A DNA stretch of 64,000 nucleotides, taken from contig OW804095.1 of NCBI GenBank assembly GCA_942159475.1, positions 150,278,808 through 150,342,807 on the forward strand, given 5' to 3'. The DNA comes from Sthenelais limicola. Lineage: Eukaryota > Annelida > Polychaeta > Phyllodocida > Sigalionidae. This document shows, in pieces, positions 35,197 to 47,262 of the stretch. The notes beneath the pieces are model-generated. The model was not told the DNA's origin, did not search any database, and saw only the letters and a program-made list of their open reading frames with translations. The position numbers and the translations under genes are program-made. Every line of letters starts with the position of its first letter. Within the stretch, counting starts at the first letter, position 1.

Positions 35197-36330
35197 AAAT
35201 CTAGATGGATAATCTCTGTACAAAGTGGTACTGCCATGAAGAGATATTTATGATTCATACTTCCATTTCATATATGCCTTCTTGAGATGCTTATAAATGC
35301 AAAACATAAATGCATTTTAAGGGTTCAAAATGAACAATGGACATTTATTTTTTGTGTGCGTGTGAGGCGGTCCGTCTGCTATGTCCCTAGTGACTCCTTC
35401 CACTGTTTGCAATTGTTCAGTTGTGGACTCAGTTCAGGTGAGAATATTTAATGGTCTGCGCACGAACCTCCAGACCCTGTTCAACCTAGATGGTACTGAT
35501 AAGAATCCAAAGCTGACTGACTCTGTCCTTTTGAGAATATGATTTAAAATTGTACAGGTGTCCTCTTAGGCGCCGAAAGTACATCATCTGCCCGAGTGAA
35601 CCTTTTCACATGGTCCTGTGGTTGAATCCGTATTTTCAGCTCTACATGTGACGCAGTATATCCAATCAGAGTCAAGATCTTATCAGCAGACGACATTTTT
35701 TGCCCATTCAAAAGATGAAGCTTTCATAATTCGCGGCACTCGGTTTTCGACATGCCATTTGGGTACATGCTAATCACGCCATGAAATACACACGAGAGAA
35801 TTGGATTAAATGACGTAAAAACAACATTTAAAACTACAATTTACTTTTACATCCATCTTGACTCGACAATGGTTTTTTTGCAGCACTCCTTGTTGAACCC
35901 ATTTCGTGCCAGTGGCAGAGCGAAAATTAGCTTCATTTGCTGGGGCTCCAACCACCGACTTTCAAGTCCGGAAAATATGGCTGTGCTCGTTTTAAAGAGA
36001 TCATTTTTGCTGGTTGGGCAGGGTGTGAATGAACACTTCTCCCTCACACATCTTTTGAAATTCACACTCTTTGATGCACATTTCCCACCAGCGCTTTTCT
36101 TTGTGGTTAGATCGCGTTGGGTTTCTTCCACACATTTTTTGCCCTTTCTCAACACTCAGAGCTCCATTCTAAGTTAACCTCGATCAAAAACTTAATATTT
36201 TCTACTTTCTCCACTTTTCCTCCCGTTCTGTTCCTACCCGTCTGAACGGGTAAGTTGCCTACATTAGTGTAGGATTTCACCCTGTTGTTGTTCCTGCTAA
36301 AGGACCACTTTTATATTTTATATATCATAT
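35197..36330. other. Unassigned stretch
   Basis: At 35847-36177 both strands are open over the same 300 bp. The minus frame is Lys/Cys-rich and might be an exon, but mutual openness argues for low stop density. Confidence 0.3.
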
Positions 36331-36568
36331 GGGTCAGATCTTCAGAAAATATACAATTGGCCTTTACCAATCTCCTCAAATAACCCAAATTTAAGACGAA
36401 AATCAGGTTAAAAAACAGTTCAACATAACTAGACAGATCTATTGAATGAATACAATACAGAATATACTCAGATATACCTAGTATTTATAAATTTTTACTC
36501 TATACTAATTGAGCAGAATTTCATAAATGTGTAGAACTATGGATTGTGCATTTTCTGAAAATCTGACT
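36331..36568 (-). mobile_element. T25, T-element type C
   Basis: Type C like T15 (CAACATAACTAGACAGATC). The right end is altered (CTGACTGATA). Confidence 0.85.
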
Positions 36569-37015
36569 GATAATGATATACGTATGTACCGCCGAAATAC
36601 TTAGGTGCGGTGATTTCACTTATTATCGCTCGTATGAATCACGAGTACGGCCGATTCGCCTTCAAATTCTGGTATTAAGATGTACATTATAACATATAGC
36701 AGCAGCAAAATATCGATAACTTCAGTCCTATAGGTCAGATATAGATATTTCAACAGCTTTTACATCTTAGCTCTAAAGACCTCAAGCAATTGCCTTGGTG
36801 AGGCTCCCAATATATTTAGCACCTCTCGAGAAGGATCCATTTCTTAGTTTCATTGAATCACGTTTCATTTTGTAACCCGAAGCTAAATAAGATTCGACAC
36901 TTTTTTCCCAATTTCATGAAAGGGAGCTGAAATAACCCGCTGCCTAAGGCAAGCATGTATAGGGAAACTCCTTTAAACCAGAACGTAAAACCACTCTATA
37001 TATATAATGCTATAT
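36569..37015. other. Unassigned stretch
   Basis: Nothing recognised. Confidence 0.4.
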
Positions 37016-37250
37016 GGGTCAGATTTTCAGAAAATGTACAATTGGCAGCTCTACATATTCAGTAACTTCTGCTAAATTCTACTAAATGAAGATAATCTTT
37101 TGGTATATCTGAGTATATTTGCTATCGCATTGATTTACAGTATCAGTTTGGCTATATTAAACTGCATTTTGAAGCTTATTTCTGTCTCAAATGTGCGTTA
37201 TTTGAGAGGATTGGTGAAGGCGAATTGTACATTTTCTGAAAATCTGACCC
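37016..37250 (+). mobile_element. T26, T-element type A
   Basis: Complete, ATAT on both sides. Lies 132 bp from T27 in the same orientation. Confidence 0.92.
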
Positions 37251-37382
37251 ATATGCACCTATATATATATATCATGTTTCATAATGATAATAATTATCTT
37301 ATTTTCAATATTGCTTAAATACATAGCATGCGATTCATGCGAATTATGACACAGGGATCAAGGCGTGGTTGGTGCATTATAT

Positions 37383-37617
37383 GGGTCAGATTTTCAGAAA
37401 ATGTACAATTGGCAGCTGTACACATTGAGTAAATTCTGCTAAATTAGAGTGCAATTTGGTCAATACTAGATAAATTCGAGTATATTTGGCATTGCGTTGA
37501 TTATTGCGATCTGTTTGGTTAGGTTGAACTGTATTTTGAAGCTCATTTTTGTCTTAAATGCGGGTTATTTGAGAGGATTGGTGAAGATCAATTGTACATT
37601 TTCTGAAAATCTGACCC
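37383..37617 (+). mobile_element. T27, T-element B/A mosaic
   Basis: The left two thirds are type B (GTTTGGTTAGGTTGAACTG); the right third is type A (GAAGCTCATTTTTGTCTTAAATG). A clean switch inside one copy. Confidence 0.92.
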
Positions 37618-38060
37618 ATATACTCAGTGCTTTTAATTAAGCCAGGTTCATTGTGAAAATGGGCGTGGCCTCTTTTCCATTGAAATAGATCAAGGCCAAT
37701 TAGAAACTCAAACTTTCATCTTGAAAGGACTTCGACTTGGCCCTTCAAACACTTTTGTGAGCTATATTAATTTTTCAGATGAAATATGTGCAAACGTAGG
37801 AGTTACAGTTATGCAATTATGTATGCTTGTGTATGTTTTGAGCATTGAATTACAAAAATTGTGACATATTCAAAATGTTAGCATGGATAAATGTCTTTTC
37901 TTTTCAAAGGCAGCAATTGATGCTATGGTATAAATATCAAGTATATCAAGATGAAATATGGACATATATGTATGAAATCTATTAGATTTTAATAAGTGAA
38001 ATTTGGAAGAGGCATTAGATTTGCTACTTGAGAAGGACTTCAAAAGCCGAAAGCATTTTT
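37618..38060. other. Unassigned AT-rich stretch
   Basis: Nothing recognised. Confidence 0.4.
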
Positions 38061-38433
38061 TAGCTTTAGCCTTCAAAATATTTTTCAATAATATTCAGAG
38101 ATATTTATGCTGACAAAGAAAAGTGTTAGTAACAGCTTTTTGATCCTGAGTGTCGGTACGTGTCAGGGGCAATACATTCCCTAATGATAACATCTCAGAA
38201 AAGCTAACTTACTTAAAACATAACGATTTCATTTCACAGTATTTGTTAGCCTTAGCCTTCAAAATACTTTTCAATAATATTCAAAGATATTAATTTTATG
38301 CTGACAAACAAAATTATATATGTATCAACCTTCTAATCCTGCGTGTCGGTACGTGTCAGGGGCAATAAATTCCCTAATGATAACATCTCAGAAAAGCTAA
38401 CTTACTTAAAACATAACGATTTCATTTCACAGT
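38061..38433. repeat. Tandem duplication, two copies of about 190 bp
   Basis: Copy 1 is 38061-38246 and copy 2 38247-38433. They share TAGCYTTAGCCTTCAAAATA at the start, a long block from TGTCGGTACGTGTCAGGGGC onward, and TTTCATTTCACAG at the end. The shared end looks like a 3-prime splice acceptor preceded by GCTAAC, which may be coincidence. Confidence 0.85.
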
Positions 38434-38526
38434 TTCTTCTCAACGATAAGCATCTCTGTGTTGTACACAATTCATTCTGACGCTCTTCACATTCAGATTT
38501 CTTTCTGGACGCTTTGTGTTTCACAG

Positions 38527-38563
38527 CAAACGGAAAACTGATCCACTCGGGGAGGAGATCGTG
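38527..38563. repeat. About 37-bp target duplication, left copy
   Basis: Matches 38803-38839 with two C/T differences. Separated from the T28 start by a five-base filler, CAAAT. Confidence 0.9.
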
Positions 38564-38568
38564 CAAAT

Positions 38569-38803
38569 GGGTCAGATTTTCAGAAAATGTACAATTGAAC
38601 TTCGCCAATCTTCTCAAATAACTCACATTTCAGACGAAAATAAAGTTCAAAATATAGTTCAACATAACCAAACAGTTTGCTAAAATCAATGCAATGCCAA
38701 ACATACTCGAATTTACCAAGTATTGAACAAATTGCAGCTTAATTTAGCAGAATTTACTAAATGTGTACAGCTGCCAATTTTACATTTTCTAAAAACCTGA
38801 CCC
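38569..38803 (-). mobile_element. T28, T-element type B
   Basis: Complete element between the two copies of an about 37-bp direct repeat. The filler CAAAT before the element equals the start of the right duplication, suggesting slippage or templated synthesis at the left junction. Confidence 0.93.
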
Positions 38804-38839
38804 AAATGGAAAACCGATCCACTCGGGGAGGAGATCGTG
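38804..38839. repeat. About 37-bp target duplication, right copy
   Basis: Partner of 38527-38563; starts directly after the element's terminal CCC. Confidence 0.9.
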
Positions 38840-38989
38840 ATGAGACCAAACCCAAACATATCACTTTACCTGCAGGAACAGATGCTAGAAGTCCTCTATG
38901 TTTGATCCTTATGATATTCTCTCCTCGCACGAGTTGAGGCCTTGCTCTATTCTTGTTGCCTCCCTCTACCTCTCACCTGTTAAATATAT

Positions 38990-39221
38990 GGGTCAGATTT
39001 TCAGAAAATGTACAATTCACTTTCACAAATTCTCTGAAATAATCCAGATTTCAGAAGATAAAGTTCAAATACAAGTTCAACTTAACCAAAGTGATTGCTA
39101 GAATCAATGCAATGCCAAATATACTCGAATTTACCTGGTATTGACCAAATTGCAGGCTAATTTAGCAGAATTTGCTCAATGTGTACAGCTGCCAATTGTA
39201 TATTTTCTGAAAATCTGACCC
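38990..39221 (-). mobile_element. T29, T-element type B
   Basis: Complete but with several small deletions in the interior. AT-rich flanks, no long duplication. Confidence 0.9.
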
Positions 39222-40070
39222 ATTATATCCACAGTAACCACTTGACTGTATTCAAACGCCAAAATCCTAATCTCAAACAAGATCAGCCTTTATCGCTCTG
39301 CAGGATTACAAAAAGCTGGCAAAATCCAATGTTTGATTAAAATATAGCGAGGCATGCGTGAAGGCAGGCTGACAGTTGTAGATGCGGATAATATTTGTAT
39401 TTCAGTGCTGCACATGTCACACATTATGTAGGTTCTAGTCATAAATGAAGGTCCCAAAACTCTCGCAAAATTGTTCATAATAAAGGTTCCTTGGGGTTCG
39501 ATGGCAACCTTGCTGTTCTTGCTATAACATAATAAATTCTTCCTTTAACATCTGAGATGCTCCTACGGTATATCCATGAAGTATTTCCTCACTTATTATT
39601 CAATTGACCGCTGGAGATATTAATATCCTTAAAAGTACTTGTTCAAGCTGGGTCCTTGAAAATGGGTTCCAATATATTAAAGTCTAAGCTTTCTAGCTTC
39701 CAAGTGCCCAAATCAAAGAAAGCTAAAGAACCGCTGCTCTTCACCAAACCCTTAGGATTCAGAATAATACCTTTACCATAAACCGTCCACACATATCAAA
39801 ACAATAACCACGATGTTGGAATAAATCCTTTGAGAAAACAACAATCGCGTGGACAGTGGCCTCTTAGAGATACCATTGTGTATGTTCACAAACTGACCAC
39901 TGGGCAGTTGTCCATACCATGTAGTAGGAGGAAGAGCAGGAGGAGGAGGAGCCCTGCAGTGGCCATGTTGCTGATTAGTCAGCCCCAATTATGTTAATTA
40001 CCACTAATTAGTGAGTCTACCCCACCAGCGCTGACCATCGATTTGTGAATTATTCTAGCTATTATCATAT
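39222..40070. other. Unassigned stretch
   Basis: Nothing recognised. Confidence 0.4.
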
Positions 40071-40305
40071 GGGTTAGATTTTCAGAAAATGTACAATTTA
40101 CTTTCACAAATTCTCTGCAATAACCCAGATTTCAGACGAAAATCAAGTTAAAAATATAGCTCAACCTAACCAAACAGATTGCTAGAATCAATGCAATGCC
40201 AAATATACTCGAATTTACCTAGTATTGACCAAATTGCAGCCTAATTTAGCAGAATTTGCTCAATGTGTACAGCTGCCAATTGTACATTTTCTGAAAATCT
40301 GATCC
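40071..40305 (-). mobile_element. T30, T-element type B
   Basis: Complete; GGGTTAG and CTGATCC ends, ATAT on both sides. Confidence 0.92.
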
Positions 40306-41323
40306 ATATAGCAAGGGAAGTGTTTCACTTTTGCACTAAGGTCATTGCTGGTGCATACCTACCGAGGTTATAAATTAGAAGCAGGTATTTTTATATGAGT
40401 GTAAGTATAGGGTTTGGATCAATTAATAGCTTCGCTACATTAGATACATGACTCTAAGTAAACGATTACTGGTGGTTCATTGAGGTTAATGCTCCGGGGA
40501 GAAGAACTGGTAGGCAAAACAATGCATGGCCTGATTCGGAAATATACAGATGTATGAGAAATGCTGTAATTGTGCTAGATACCTGAATAAAGCATAAATA
40601 GGGCCAAAAGAAGAAAAGATCTTCTAGAAATGAATGTCTCTATAGAAAGCTTGTAGAACACTTTATTTATTTTTTAATCTACTTACTTAAAGGTAACCCC
40701 CCCCCCCACACACACACACACACTCCTTTCTTTTCTCTATCCTTTTCCACTTTTATATGAATATATTTGTTTTAAAAGCCAAAAAAGGAGTCCTAATGTA
40801 AAATGGTTTTCCAGTACTTACTCAATATAGCTTCAAACCTATCTCGATGTTATCCTATTATAATGAGACGTATTGAATACAAGGAACTCGTTAATGGGAT
40901 TTTACTGAAAACTTGAAATTTTGCAATAATATAAATCTTACAATCTTGCATGAATTGAATTAGTTCAGTGTGTAAACATGTAATGGTGAGTACTTATATC
41001 CCTTAATGGTTTTCCACAAAACAATGATAGTCACGAAGAATTCAAATATATTCCCATTTCGCGGAAAGTACCAGGAAAATAATTATAGAGTTGAGAGACC
41101 TAACCGCAGCCATGGGGAGGACTTGCATGATGCGCTATTGTTATATCCGCAGTAATGTGTATCTTGTATATGATGCTAAACAATTGATAGATGTTAATCA
41201 AGGCGAATAAATGACTACCTTCCACTTCCACTCATATTCATTGTCATTTCTATGGGCAGATGTTCATAGTCATGATAAGCTTTAGACTCAGGTATAGGGG
41301 TAGATGGACAGACTATCTAACCC
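40306..41323. other. Unassigned stretch
   Basis: Short C run then (CA)n near 40698-40722. Nothing else recognised. Confidence 0.4.
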
Positions 41324-41418
41324 TACACTCTGTTCGAGACCTACTTAGAGTAAACATCAAAGCGACCCAATGGTAACCCTACGGCAAGCCGCTCCAAGTA
41401 GATCTCGAATAGAGTGTA
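41324..41418. repeat. Foldback with 27-bp arms
   Basis: Arms 41324-41350 and 41392-41418 are inverted repeats with 3 mismatches in 27, starting TACACTCTGTTCGAGA. The outer TACACTCT is shared with the 21.1-kb foldback. Confidence 0.75.
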
Positions 41419-42300
41419 ACAATGTATTCTTCATCCAGGTGACCTAGTACAGAGTTACATTGATATAATAATTAAAGTAGATGTACAATTTTCCTGTAAG
41501 CTTCTCACCATGTTTTCTGTCGAAACTCTGTAATATTACTCTACCCTATTATTCGCGTAGTTCCAGTTAGGCTTCTAGCGGATGGAAGATCAGAATTTAA
41601 ATGAGAAGTGCACAACCAATTTAGCTTTTTCAAAGCAAGATAAATAATAATAGAAGTGTTGTTGCCCTATAACTCTTGTATTAACAGGTAAATAATTTGT
41701 GTATAATGCGATATATAATATCGCACTGGGGAAAACAGGAAAACTGCATATTCAAATTTTCCAATTACTTTTATCATTGTTGATCGATTGTTTTTGGTAT
41801 ATTTGGTATGTTTAATGGTATATATTATGTATAATGCATGATAAATATCCGTCACACTGGTGGTAAATCCACTAAAATCGTAATCGATTAATATCGTAAT
41901 CATATTATCATCACCATCATCATAAAAACCAAAGATTCTCCCACCTTTTCAATTCTAAAACAAACAATTAAATCTAAATCTTCCTCTATAAAGAGCTATT
42001 ATGTACCAAGCACGTCGAACCGCACACTAAACAAACCCATACTGACAAAAAAGCTCCTCCTTTCATTTGGGTGGCCTTCCCTCGATCAAATAATTTAATA
42101 ATTCAAGAAAATAGAAACAAAAAAAGCAGATACATCCACTAAACCGCCTGGGGATATTTGTGCGGCCAAATACACCCCGTCTTTACAGGTGTTCACACAA
42201 TGTTGACCCCGAGACCCTAATCGATAATTTGCATGTAAATTGGAAATCCGGACTGGCTTAAAAATTCATTGGGTAAGGAAGATCTAGATAAGCGTATGTG
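41419..42300. other. Unassigned AT-rich stretch
   Basis: Nothing recognised. Confidence 0.4.
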
Positions 42301-42307
42301 TCGTGCT

Positions 42308-42357
42308 GGGGGTCGGGGGGGGGCATGGAAGGGGCTGGGGGGGGGCATGGAAGGGTT
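42308..42357. repeat. G-rich tandem pair
   Basis: GGGGGGGGGCATGGAAGGG occurs twice in tandem. Several runs of three or more G could form a G-quadruplex. Lies just before T31. Confidence 0.8.
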
Positions 42358-42365
42358 ACACATGT

Positions 42366-42594
42366 GGGTCAGATGTTCAGAAAATGTACAATTGGCAGCT
42401 GTACACATTTAGTAAATTCTGCTAAATTAAGCTGCAATTTGGTCAATACTAGGTAAATTCAAGTATATTCGGCATGATTCTAGCAATCTGTTTGGTTAGG
42501 TTGAACTATATTTTGAACTTTATTTTTGTCTGAAATTTGGGTTATTTGAGAGAATTCGTGAAGTTGAATTGTACATTTTCTGAAAATCTGACCC
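42366..42594 (+). mobile_element. T31, T-element type B
   Basis: Complete ends; about six bases missing inside (GGCATGATTCTAG). ATGT lies on both sides. Confidence 0.92.
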
Positions 42595-43026
42595 ATGTGT
42601 TGACATGATCATGCACGGATATAAATACGTGCAACGTGGCTGCATGCATGTATGTTGGACGTGTTCATGTTCGTGTGAGGTATATGCAACTGTTTCTGTA
42701 ATATTGCGTTTGGGAGGTTGAGATTGTATATTTTATTCTAACTCTGTATCACATTTTATGTTACTTTAAGTTTCATTTATTGAGGGCCCACTGAAAGACC
42801 TACATGTAGAAGTGGTGCACCCTATTCTGTACAATCTTTCAGTCAGAATCAAAATTCAAATATATGTATACACTTCACTGAAACATTGTCTTATTTGGTG
42901 CAGAGGTTGAACATAAAAAAATAGTTACAAACTGAATATCGTCTACTATAGAAGTGGTTAATGAACCAACGCTCCAATATCACACGAACATCAATGGGTC
43001 CATGCAAGGGTTATAAGGGCTATCTT
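42595..43026. other. Unassigned stretch
   Basis: Nothing recognised. Confidence 0.4.
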
Positions 43027-43280
43027 AGAACCTCATTTCTGCCTTAAATTTGTGTTATTTTAGAGGATTGGGATGAGATGGGTTTACGCGAGTTTACGAG
43101 TAAAATAAACTGTTCAATTGGGAGAAGTTGAGTGAAACGCACGATAATATAAATATATCGTAAAGTAAATGTTAACCAGTACTTTCCTTTTTGTAATATT
43201 TTGAGTTATACAAACTCTTGAGACAGACCTTTGTATAATTGGCGAAGGCGCAGATTGTACATCTTCAGGTCACTTAACCC
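43027..43280 (+). mobile_element. T32, broken T-element remnant
   Basis: 43027-43070 matches the right-central part of type A (CCTCATTTCTGCCTTAAAT to TAGAGGATTG). 43238-43280 matches the following right end (ATTGGCGAAGGCG to CACTTAACCC). About 167 bp of unrelated sequence separates them, and the left half is missing. An old copy with an insertion. Confidence 0.6.
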
Positions 43281-43945
43281 ATTGTAGAGATATTACTTTA
43301 CTTTAATAATTGATCGAATAAATGTAGGGTTTTTAAAGAAAAACAAGATCAGATCTCGATGTTGAAAAAAGATCAATAGATAAGCTTCTAACAATAGATG
43401 TCTTAAGGGTATTGAAAAAGATCATATCTAGGCACTCTTGGAAGAATTATATAATTGTATGTAAATTGGAAACATATATTGGGAACTTATCCATCTTGTG
43501 TGTGGATATGTATATCAGTTTGCCCTATCTCCGCACCTTAAGTCAGAAATCTGGTTCCAACTTGAACAATTCTTACCATACAGGGTCATTAGAACAACGA
43601 GGCGCCTTACCTGGACGTCTAAACCAATTAAACCAGTGGTTGAATATAAATCAGGGTTTACCTGGTGCAAGACTAAAAATTAATCAGGCGCTGGTTAAAG
43701 AATGAATGGTGGGGTTTAAATAGTTTGTTTGTCTGAAGGGACGAGGACCATAGATGCCATATAGATTCAATTAAAGTCACTTGTATTTGTCAACATCCAT
43801 CCAGGTAGATGGGTCTCTCACCTGCGCCTCACCTGTACCTGATTTACTAAGAACTACTTAGGCCAGACCAAATATATCAGTGTTTAGCTGTCCACAATAT
43901 GTTTGTGGGGTTGGCTACCACATGTTAGATTCGTTTGGTAATGTG
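43281..43945. other. Unassigned stretch
   Basis: Two overlapping frames near 43412-43705 are open but look random. Confidence 0.35.
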
Positions 43946-44280
43946 GTAGATTTAAGATTTAAGATTTAATGTTTCTTTATTCAAGAAATAGCATTACATC
44001 GTCGGATGATGTTCTCAGGTAGCCCTCTTATACTTTTTTTAACTCCTTTATTTTCACTTTCTTATTATTCCCTCTTTTTCTCTTATTTCATTTCTAATTT
44101 CCAATATCCATGTTATACTTATATAATCGGGATAATAGGAAGAATGAACTTTAACCAAGCCATAGACCAGTTTCTATACATCATCATTGAGAAGTATTCC
44201 ATTAAATTAGATATAATTATAAAGGAGCAAGCATTTTACCATTTGTCAAAAAAACATCATAGAATCCATGGATGATATTG
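43946..44280 (-). mobile_element. Possible retrotransposon 3-prime end
   Basis: On the minus strand the sequence ends in AATAAAGAAACATTAAATC followed by repeated AAATCTT units (43946-43972). Short tandem tails after an AATAAA-like sequence are typical of non-LTR retrotransposons. No reverse transcriptase motif recognised upstream. Confidence 0.3.
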
Positions 44281-45466
44281 GATAGTATATGCGGCGAGAA
44301 ACGTTTAGAACGCTAGAACAGATTAAAACATAAAATCGGATTCGAAATTCAGTTGATAGTTGATATTTTGATTTATCCAATTGTAATCACAACTTCAGAA
44401 AGAGTGGTATCTGCCAATTGATGTCAAATCTATATAACTGCTATGAATGACCTCTCATAATAAATCAAATTTCTCTATATGTTAATAAGGAATGTAAATC
44501 AAGACTAATGATATGTGTGTCAATCTAATAAGAAAGGTCATGTCTCTGACCTCACAATATTCTGCTTTTATTCATACCTCAACTTTTAATAAAAGCCTGA
44601 CTGTTTTGTAATGCATTTTGAATTAAAACTTAAATGTTAAAATAACTGATTAGGGCACACCTGGATTATATTCTTCCTTTTTTCAGTTTTAAAGTCGGTG
44701 AATAAAGAATTCATTTTTATTGTATACGGTAGGGTATAATCTTGCTTATTAGTACTCCCGTATGGACAGTAATTGTTAAAATTTAAAAACATTAAAGGTA
44801 TAAACTTGTCTTCATGCATTTGTTAAACCATATGCATTGATGTAACTATATTAGCATTTGTATAGCATGGGAATATCGGGTCTACCCCGAAATTGTAATA
44901 AAAAAATTTCAACAAAAGAAAACGTCTACTTTATAAACAAATTAAAGTTGCTTGGCCTATAAAGGGGCGGGGTTAATGAGCGCTACAAGCGTCTACCGTT
45001 GTGATGGACGTTTCCCCTCATCAGTGGCAGTCCAGCAAGGCGACAGCACTAGCCATCAGTGCTTGATTAATTAGCTCGACTTTTCCTATTTGGTCATCAT
45101 TTAATGGTACAATAAATCTCTTTTGTCACTCGCTGATATGGAAATCACCTCAGAATCTGGACCTTAATCGTGTTTTGTTCTGAGGAGTTCAAATGAATTT
45201 GCACATTTTAACGATTTATTTTCTTGTAAAGGGCAACTCCTCGAAAATGCCTGTTGGGTTCTTAATGAGGGTTTTTTCCCTGTAAAATTGAGTTAAATTG
45301 GTACAATTTACATTTAATTTCGAATGCAATCCAGCGTTTATACGAGCCAGGTATTGTTATCACTGCCTCGGCTATCAATTGATGGGCTCCGGTGCATATT
45401 ATTTTGTACGAAATTGGTTGAGTCTTTATAAATTCGTAAAATCATTTTCATATCACTACAAGCAAA
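44281..45466. other. Unassigned AT-rich stretch
   Basis: Nothing recognised. Confidence 0.4.
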
Positions 45467-45605
45467 GTTGGTGCACATAAAACAACAACAAAACAAATCG
45501 TAAATTTCTATTGATTATGAAATTCGATTTGTAAAATAATCGTAGGATTTGTAAACATTTTACAAGACTACAAAATCTAATTTTTGGTAACAATTATGCA
45601 CCAAC
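45467..45605. repeat. Small foldback
   Basis: GTTGGTGCA at 45467-45475 is inverted at 45597-45605 (TGCACCAAC). Inside it ACAAATCGTAAATTTC (45493-45508) pairs with GAAATTCGATTTGT (45519-45532). Possibly a tiny MITE. Confidence 0.5.
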
Positions 45606-46441
45606 CCCATAACTTTGCAATAGATATTAGAACTATTCACAAATAATAGGAACTGAACCACCTGTGCTTCACTTACGTACCTCTAACCTGTGAGGTTACA
45701 CTTTTATCTGTAATAGAAAGCCAAAAAACGGCTTGTTTAAATAAAATGTGTTTATAGTATAACTCCAAATAATGAAAAAAAAAACTCGGATCCATCCATA
45801 TAATAATATTATATGCTTCCTGGAGATGCAAACAATCCATACTTATATATAGAAGGAGCAAGTTCTGCTGAATTCGAATTTCTACAAAACATTTCATGAC
45901 TGGGCACATTTCTGTCACTTAAAATCAAATAAACCCATTTCCTTAATAGCAAGAATAGAGCGCAACATAAACTCGACTGGCCCTCGAGATCTCGATCATC
46001 GATTGTTTGAATTGAGATAAACGCCCCCCAATAATGGCCAATATACCCATGCAATAGACTCAAGAGTACTCTGGAATTGCTCTATAGATTGATGTGCACT
46101 GTTGTGACCCGAGTGATAGCATTCACCCTCCAGTAGGAAACTCTCTCAGCAGTAGAACAACAACTGGCCACCAATAAAACAAGTTTGTTTACGACGTGAT
46201 CAATGCAAATTAGAGAACACAATAAAAATGCCACCTTGACCCTCTCCTCGGCTATTGTATATAAAGTAACTGTAGGAACCTGTTTTAGCACATCTAGATC
46301 ACGGTAACACACTAGTTGTGGTCGAGGTAACGTTAATGAGTTTTATTGACGTGGGGTGGATCCTTCTACTGCTATTTGCATATGTAATAATGGGAGAAAA
46401 CCAATCAGGTCTAGGTATCCATAGGGGAGTTGTTACCGATA
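45606..46441. other. Unassigned stretch
   Basis: Nothing recognised. Confidence 0.4.
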
Positions 46442-46628
46442 CAGGCTAGACTCAGAGCCTCTGAGATCTGATAAGGCTGGTGTGTCAGTGATTGGACGCC
46501 TACTGCGCTAATGGCTTTCCTGACCTGGAGTATGGGTCCTAATTGTATTCTAATGGCATTTTGCGGTTTGGAGCGAGAGGCTTGCTTTCCCTCAGTTTGG
46601 AGGGTGTCTGTCAACTCTGGATATCTAG
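46442..46628 (+). mobile_element. R2 copy f
   Basis: Near-complete: CAGGCTAGACTCAGAGCC at the left, GGTGTGTCAGTGATTGGACG and CTACTGCGCTAATGGC inside. The right end is decayed (CAACTCTGGATATCTAG). Confidence 0.82.
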
Positions 46629-46993
46629 AATCACATAGAATCGTGGTTGATTTGATATTCCTATTATGGAGTGATAGTTATACTGGTCAAGTGTTGATAT
46701 TCACAAAATGTTTGTTTTTGTGTCAGAGCTGACCTCGGTGTATCATATGAGCCAGGGCGCCAGAACATGTACAATTGTCACATACACGATATTTTACGAT
46801 TACATTATGAAATTAATATTGAGATGCATATATTCCTATTACCTTGCATATTATGTGCAGCAAACTTACACATGTACAATCCAATTCCACGATTCTTCTT
46901 CATTTCTGACATAAACATCTGTTAAGGCAATTCCCCTATTTTTATTGCATCTTTGCTTTATCGGATCCGCTAGGAAACTAAGTTACGGGTGAT
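46629..46993. other. Unassigned stretch
   Basis: GAACATGTACAATTG (46763-46777) and ACATGTACAATCC recall the inner T TIR; if real they are very decayed. Confidence 0.3.
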
Positions 46994-47219
46994 GGGCGAA
47001 TCCGCCAGAAAATGTACAATCTGCCTTCACCAATCCTCTCAAATAACCCACATTTAAGACAAAAATGAGGTTTAAAATACAGTTCAAATTAACCAAACTG
47101 ATTTTAAAATCAAATAACTATAAAATATACTCAGATTTACACAGTAGTCATAATGTTCCACAACAGAATTAACCAAATGCGTAGAGCTGCCGATTGTTCA
47201 TTTTCTGAAGGCTTGACCA
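46994..47219 (-). mobile_element. T33, diverged T-element
   Basis: Interior is intermediate between types A and B, with several deletions. Left end GGGCGAATCCGCCAG; right end GAAGGCTTGACC. Confidence 0.75.
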
Positions 47220-47246
47220 ACAATCCTATAACTATAGGATCGTTGG
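47217..47246. repeat. 14-bp hairpin at the T33/T34 boundary
   Basis: CCAACAATCCTATA and TATAGGATCGTTGG pair with one mismatch around a two-base loop. It lies exactly at the end of T33, followed by CCTGACCC and T34. Confidence 0.8.
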
Positions 47247-47262
47247 CCTGACCCTTAAATGT

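Noticed and set aside
35847..36177. Two 102-codon frames on opposite strands
   Set aside because: Both strands open over the same interval, so low stop density is the simpler explanation; no domain in either.
46763..46900. Two decayed T ends (ACATGTACAATTG and ACATGTACAATCC)
   Set aside because: Only about 12 bases match and no interior similarity follows.
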